Below are positions 45,695 through 50,316 of a stretch of DNA of 50,316 nt, piece after piece. The DNA lies in assembly GCF_021440345.1 (NCBI RefSeq), contig NZ_JAKCNS010000043.1:1-50316 (forward strand). Direction: 5' to 3'. The number at the start of each line of letters is the position of its first letter. Position 1 is the stretch's first letter. This DNA is from Kluyvera intermedia (lineage in GTDB: Bacteria > Pseudomonadota > Gammaproteobacteria > Enterobacterales > Enterobacteriaceae). The notes beneath the pieces were generated by a model. That model had not been told where the DNA came from and ran no database searches. It was given only the letters and a program-made list of their open reading frames with translations. A program made the translations under genes and the position numbers.

Positions 45695-48370
45695 TTAGTT
45701 CAGCATATTACGGATAACATAGTGCAGGATGCCGTCATTCTGGTAATAGGTCAGTTCGGTAGCCGTATCGATACGGCAGCGACACAGCAACGTCTGCACG
45801 TTGCCATCAGCGCGGGTGATTATCACTGGGATTATCGCCCCCGGACGCAGCTGCTGTAGCCCGGAAATATCAATCCGCTCATCCCCGGTGAGGTTAAGCG
45901 TTTTACGCGTTTGCCCCTGTGGGAATTCCAGCGGCAAGATCCCCATACCAATCAGGTTAGAACGATGAATACGCTCAAAGGATTCGGCGATCACCACGCG
46001 AACACCCAATAAACGAGGCCCTTTCGCCGCCCAGTCGCGGCTGGAGCCGGAACCATACTCTTTACCCGCAATCACCGCCAGCGGCGTACCCTGAGCCTGA
46101 TACTGCATGGCGGCATCATAAATCGACATCACTTCGCTTCCAGGTAGCAGCCGAGTCATACCGCCCTCCACGCCGGGTACCATTTCATTGCGAATACGGA
46201 TGTTGGCAAAGGTACCGCGCATCATCACCAGATGATTCCCGCGACGTGAACCGTAGGAGTTAAAGTCGCGGCTGGCTACGCCATTCTCCTGAAGATAGCG
46301 TCCGGCCGGGCTATCCGCTTTAATGCTCCCTGCTGGCGAGATATGGTCGGTGGTAACGGAATCCCCCAACATCGCCAGTACCCGGGCACCGCGAATATCC
46401 TGTACCGGTTCCGGCGTTACGCCCATTTCATCAAAGAACGGCGACAGACGGATATAGGTTGAGTCCTCCTGCCAGCCGTAGGTATCCGATGCGGGAACCT
46501 GAATCGCCTTCCACTCCGGCGTTCCGGCAAATACTGCCGCATACTCTTTGTGGAACATGTCGGTGGAAACCTGCTGTACCGCTTGCGCTATCTCGGCGCT
46601 ACTCGGCCAGATATCCTTCAGGTAAACCGGCTGACCGCTGGGGTCATGCCCCAAAGGGTCGAGGTTCAGGTTAACCTTCATGTTGCCCGCCAACGCATAA
46701 GCCACCACCAGAGGCGGAGAAGCCAGCCAGTTGGTTTTCACCAAAGGATGTATACGACCTTCAAAGTTACGGTTGCCGGACAGCACCGCTCCTACGGTCA
46801 AATCACCCTGCTTAATGGCTGTCTCAATCGGTTCCGGCAGCGGACCTGAATTACCGATACACGTTGTACAACCATAGCCCACCAGATTAAAACCCAGCTG
46901 GTCTAAGTACGGCGTCAACCCGGCATGCGCCAGGTAGTCGGAAACAACCTTAGAGCCGGGTGCCAGCGACGCTTTTACCCAGGGTTTCGGCATGAGTCCC
47001 CGCGCTGCGGCCTTTTTCGCCAGCAGCCCGGCCGCCATCAGCACGCTAGGGTTAGACGTGTTAGTACAAGAGGTAATCGCCGCGATCACTACCGCACCTT
47101 CCGGCAGCGCGTGCTGTTGACCGTTGAGCGTAAAATCGATAGCCGGTTTATTCCCGCTCGCCGCATTCACCTCAAGCTCGGAAGCCGCGTTAAACGCCTG
47201 CGGCACATTACCGAGCGCCACGCGATCCTGCGGTCGTTTCGGCCCCGCCAGGCTGGCTTCAACATCGGCCATATCCAGCGCCAGACTCGCGGTGAAAATC
47301 GGTTCGTCTCCAGTGTGCCGCCACATGCCCTGCGCTTTGGCATAGGCTTCCACCAACGCCACCTGCTCATCGCTACGGCCACTGAGGCGCATGTAGGAAA
47401 GCGTCACATCATCAAGAGGGAAGAAACCGCAGGTTGCGCCGTATTCCGGCGCCATATTGGCGATGGTTGCCCTGTCGGCCAGCGGCAATGAGTCCAGACC
47501 ATCACCGTAAAACTCAACAAATTTACCTACCACCCCGAGTTTACGCAGCATCTGCGTGACCGTCAGCACGAGGTCGGTGGCGGTGATCCCTTCACGTAGT
47601 TTGCCAGTCAGTTTGAAACCAACCACGTCGGGGATCAGCATCGAGACCGGCTGCCCCAGCATCGCCGCCTCTGCTTCAATACCGCCAACGCCCCAGCCAA
47701 GCACGCCGAGGCCGTTAATCATGGTGGTGTGTGAGTCGGTACCGACCAGCGTGTCGGGGTAAGCCAGCCAGTCATCGCCCTGCTGTTCGCTCCATACGGC
47801 TTTACCGAGGTATTCAAGGTTAACCTGATGGCAAATCCCGGTACCCGGCGGCACCACGCGGAATCGGCTGAACGCCTGCTGCCCCCAGCGTAAGAAGGTA
47901 TAGCGCTCGTGGTTTCGCGACATTTCGAGACGCACGTTTTCATCAAAAGCGTTATTGTCACCAAAACGGTCAACCGTGACCGAGTGGTCAATCACCAGGT
48001 CAACCGGCGAAAGCGGATTCACCTTGCGGGTGTCTCCTCCCAACCGTTTTACCGCCTCGCGCATGGCGGCAAGATCGACCACCGCCGGAACACCGGTGAA
48101 ATCCTGCATCAACACACGCGCAGGACGATAGGCTATTTCGCGGTCAGCATGGGCATGTTTCAACCAGCCGGCCAACGCCTGAATGTCGTCGGCCGTGACC
48201 GAATCGCCATCTTGCCAGCGCAGCAGGTTTTCGAGCAGAACTTTAAGGGATTTCGGCAGGCGGGAGAGATTTCCCAGGGTTTCGGCGGCTAGCGCCAGAC
48301 TGTAGTAGTGGTAGGTTTTATTATCGACCTGGAGCGTATCCTTGCAGGCCTCTCGTAGTGTTAACGACAT
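45695..48370 (-). CDS. acnA: Aconitate hydratase A
   Basis: An 891-aa aconitase, the same length as in E. coli. It interconverts citrate and isocitrate; AcnA is the stress and stationary-phase isoenzyme, and its apo form can bind mRNA. The [4Fe-4S] ligands Cys435 (TSCTNTSN), Cys501 and Cys504 ([12 protein letters not shown]) are present. The C-terminal swivelling domain contains [17 protein letters not shown] lies 7 bases before the start. In E. coli it is controlled by SoxRS, RpoS, ArcA and FNR; no site was resolved here. Confidence 0.98.
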   Translation of the reverse strand: MSLTLREACKDTLQVDNKTYHYYSLALAAETLGNLSRLPKSLKVLLENLLRWQDGDSVTADDIQALAGWLKHAHADREIAYRPARVLMQDFTGVPAVVDLAAMREAVKRLGGDTRKVNPLSPVDLVIDHSVTVDRFGDNNAFDENVRLEMSRNHERYTFLRWGQQAFSRFRVVPPGTGICHQVNLEYLGKAVWSEQQGDDWLAYPDTLVGTDSHTTMINGLGVLGWGVGGIEAEAAMLGQPVSMLIPDVVGFKLTGKLREGITATDLVLTVTQMLRKLGVVGKFVEFYGDGLDSLPLADRATIANMAPEYGATCGFFPLDDVTLSYMRLSGRSDEQVALVEAYAKAQGMWRHTGDEPIFTASLALDMADVEASLAGPKRPQDRVALGNVPQAFNAASELEVNAASGNKPAIDFTLNGQQHALPEGAVVIAAITSCTNTSNPSVLMAAGLLAKKAAARGLMPKPWVKASLAPGSKVVSDYLAHAGLTPYLDQLGFNLVGYGCTTCIGNSGPLPEPIETAIKQGDLTVGAVLSGNRNFEGRIHPLVKTNWLASPPLVVAYALAGNMKVNLNLDPLGHDPSGQPVYLKDIWPSSAEIAQAVQQVSTDMFHKEYAAVFAGTPEWKAIQVPASDTYGWQEDSTYIRLSPFFDEMGVTPEPVQDIRGARVLAMLGDSVTTDHISPAGSIKADSPAGRYLQENGVASRDFNSYGSRRGNHLVMMRGTFANIRIRNEMVPGVEGGMTRLLPGSEVMSIYDAAMQYQAQGTPLAVIAGKEYGSGSSRDWAAKGPRLLGVRVVIAESFERIHRSNLIGMGILPLEFPQGQTRKTLNLTGDERIDISGLQQLRPGAIIPVIITRADGNVQTLLCRCRIDTATELTYYQNDGILHYVIRNMLN

Positions 48371-48576
48371 AGCTCCTCCTTAAATAGCGGGTATCACGAC
48401 TCTCCTTAGGGGATATATAAAAGATAACACACCCAGCGGATATCGCCGGGAAAGGGCTCAGATTGATAAATGCGATCAACGGCTTAATAAAACTAGCAAC
48501 CGTCTGGAATTAATAGCAGGGAAAGGGTTTGTTTCGTCCTGGAGCGGGAAATGAAAGGTGGATAATACCCATGAGA

Positions 48577-48744
48577 TTATTGTTTATTATTCTCATCTTG
48601 ATTGAACAGATCAATAAAACCCTTTTGCTCGGGGGTCAATTTCCATTCGTCAGGAATATCGACTTTATTATTCTTTTCGACCGGCGGTTTCTTCGCCGCA
48701 GGTGTGCGGGGCTTCACGGGTTTGACACGTTCGGACGTCAGCAT
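48577..48744 (-). CDS. yciX: YciX-like small protein
   Basis: A 55-aa hydrophilic protein beginning MLTSERVKPVKPRTP, with a Lys/Pro-rich N-terminus and a conserved-looking DEWKLTPEQKGFIDLF core. E. coli has a similar small gene (YciX) between acnA and cysB. The ATG at 48744 follows the ymiA stop by two bases, with GGGG upstream in the ymiA tail, so translation is probably coupled. The frame is open further upstream, but that part is the out-of-frame reading of ymiA. Confidence 0.75.
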   Translation of the reverse strand: MLTSERVKPVKPRTPAAKKPPVEKNNKVDIPDEWKLTPEQKGFIDLFNQDENNKQ

Positions 48745-48746
48745 AG

Positions 48747-48878
48747 TTAGCCCCAAAACTTCCACACCAGGAGGGCAATTGCCAGCCAAAACAGCGCAGA
48801 ACCCATGAATACGCTCAGCCACGCTTTGCGTTTCACGCCAGAGCCTTTATTTTCTGCTGCCATGACGCCTCTCTCACA
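48747..48878 (-). CDS. ymiA: YmiA-family small membrane protein, start uncertain
   Basis: The C-terminal 29 residues, KRKAWLSVFMGSALFWLAIA onward to VWKFWG, match the single-span YmiA protein of E. coli, with a basic flank before the membrane helix. The N-terminus is uncertain. In this frame the nearest starts are GTG at 48878 (43 aa) and GTG at 48836 (29 aa), neither with a good Shine-Dalgarno sequence. An ATG at 48864 does have AGAGAGG four bases upstream and would begin MAAENKGS, but it is in the frame of yciX: one extra base near 48840 puts it out of frame with the membrane segment. Either a real frameshift, a sequencing error or a GTG start would explain this. The function is unknown. 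Confidence 0.6.
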   Translation of the reverse strand, partial: CERGVMAAENKGSGVKRKAWLSVFMGSALFWLAIALLVWKFWG

Positions 48879-49199
48879 ATCGATATTACTTATCATTTTC
48901 ACACCAATTAATTGTTACAACTAATCATCACTGGGATAAATCCTAAGTAAATTCTAAGCAAAAATCCAGTATTTTTGCGAATGCCGCGTAGAGATTTATT
49001 TATTCTTTTGACGACAAATAGATATTTGCGTAGAGAAGTTTGCCTAACGTTAAATTTATTTCTACTTTTGCTGCATTGTTGCCAATAGAAACAATTCTTA
49101 ATCAAGAAACTCTTACAATTGAGGGGATTAAAGAACAGAAATACTGCTGGAGATATAAGGATACCCGCCTCCAGAGTCAGAGGCGGATAAACAGAAGGG
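48879..49199. other. AT-rich intergenic region, ymiA-cysB
   Basis: There is no convincing gene here. CCGCCTC (49165-49171) and GAGGCGG (49180-49186) form a 7-bp stem with an 8-base loop downstream of the cysB stop and probably end cysB transcription. The promoter of ymiA-yciX should lie in the rest but was not resolved. Confidence 0.5.
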
Positions 49200-50219
<1,020 letters not shown>

Positions 50220-50316
50220 TTATTTATAAGAAATGCATCTTCTATAACCACTATATCATTTATAGCAAGTGTGTATAGATGGAAACAAAAAATAATAACG
50301 TTGTTTACAAAGGGCC

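Noticed and set aside
48577-48864. Single 95-aa protein starting at the ATG at 48864 and running through yciX
   Set aside because: Its first half is an out-of-frame reading of the ymiA membrane segment; the two-gene arrangement known from E. coli explains the locus better.

Overview
The window reads as chromosome of a member of the Enterobacteriaceae related to, but distinct from, Escherichia and Salmonella. Nearly every core gene has a length and motif set matching its E. coli counterpart (for example tyrR 513 aa, acnA 891 aa, rnb 644 aa, fabI 262 aa, cysB 324 aa). Gene order follows the E. coli mppA-tyrR-psp-sap-fabI-rnb-pyrF-acnA-cysB neighbourhood, broken by three blocks E. coli does not have at these points. 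No tRNA, rRNA, CRISPR array, intact insertion sequence or prophage was found.

Region 1 (1-4.4 kb) is a mosaic junction. It holds the edge of an unrecognised gene on the minus strand, bdcA without its usual divergent repressor, amyA, a small KTSC-domain gene, the exported hydroxyisourate hydrolase hiuH and an unknown 94-aa gene. Region 2 (4.4-10.1 kb) is conserved: the murein-peptide recycling set mppA, mpaA and ycjG, then tpx and tyrR, with a TyrR-box-like operator upstream of tyrR. mppA, mpaA and ycjG should act in sequence: periplasmic capture of the tripeptide, cleavage of its D-Glu-diaminopimelate bond, and epimerisation of L-Ala-D-Glu.

Region 3 (10.2-15.6 kb) is a complete five-gene peptide/metallophore-type ABC importer operon on the minus strand, inserted between tyrR and ycjF. 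It ends at a pair of inverted GC-rich REP-like repeats. Its promoter appears to carry its -35 hexamer inside a perfect 11-bp inverted repeat. Region 4 (15.6-20.9 kb) is the envelope-stress block: pspA-pspB-pspC-pspD-ycjX-ycjF on the minus strand, with pspF divergent. A sigma-54 promoter and two tandem PspF-type activator repeats lie between pspA and pspF. There is no pspE.

Region 5 (21.1-27.5 kb) is a chaperone-usher fimbrial operon (major subunit, chaperone, usher, minor subunit, tip adhesin), followed by a probable IprA/YaiV-like regulator. It sits between pspF and sapA and is more AT-rich at its edges. Region 6 (27.6-40.5 kb) carries sapABCDF, fabI, yciW, rnb, the cyclic-di-GMP phosphodiesterase pdeR (gmr), yciZ and yciT, all on the plus strand. 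Region 7 (40.7-50.2 kb) carries osmB (+), the lapA-lapB and pyrF-yciH genes (-), pgpB (-), ribA (+), acnA (-), yciX and ymiA (-) and cysB (-).

The accessory blocks at tyrR/ycjF and pspF/sapA are the least ordinary content. I found no clearly novel multi-gene system. The best leads are the palindromic operator of the extra ABC importer, the fimbrial locus with its adjacent regulator, the frame conflict in ymiA, and the rearranged left edge.
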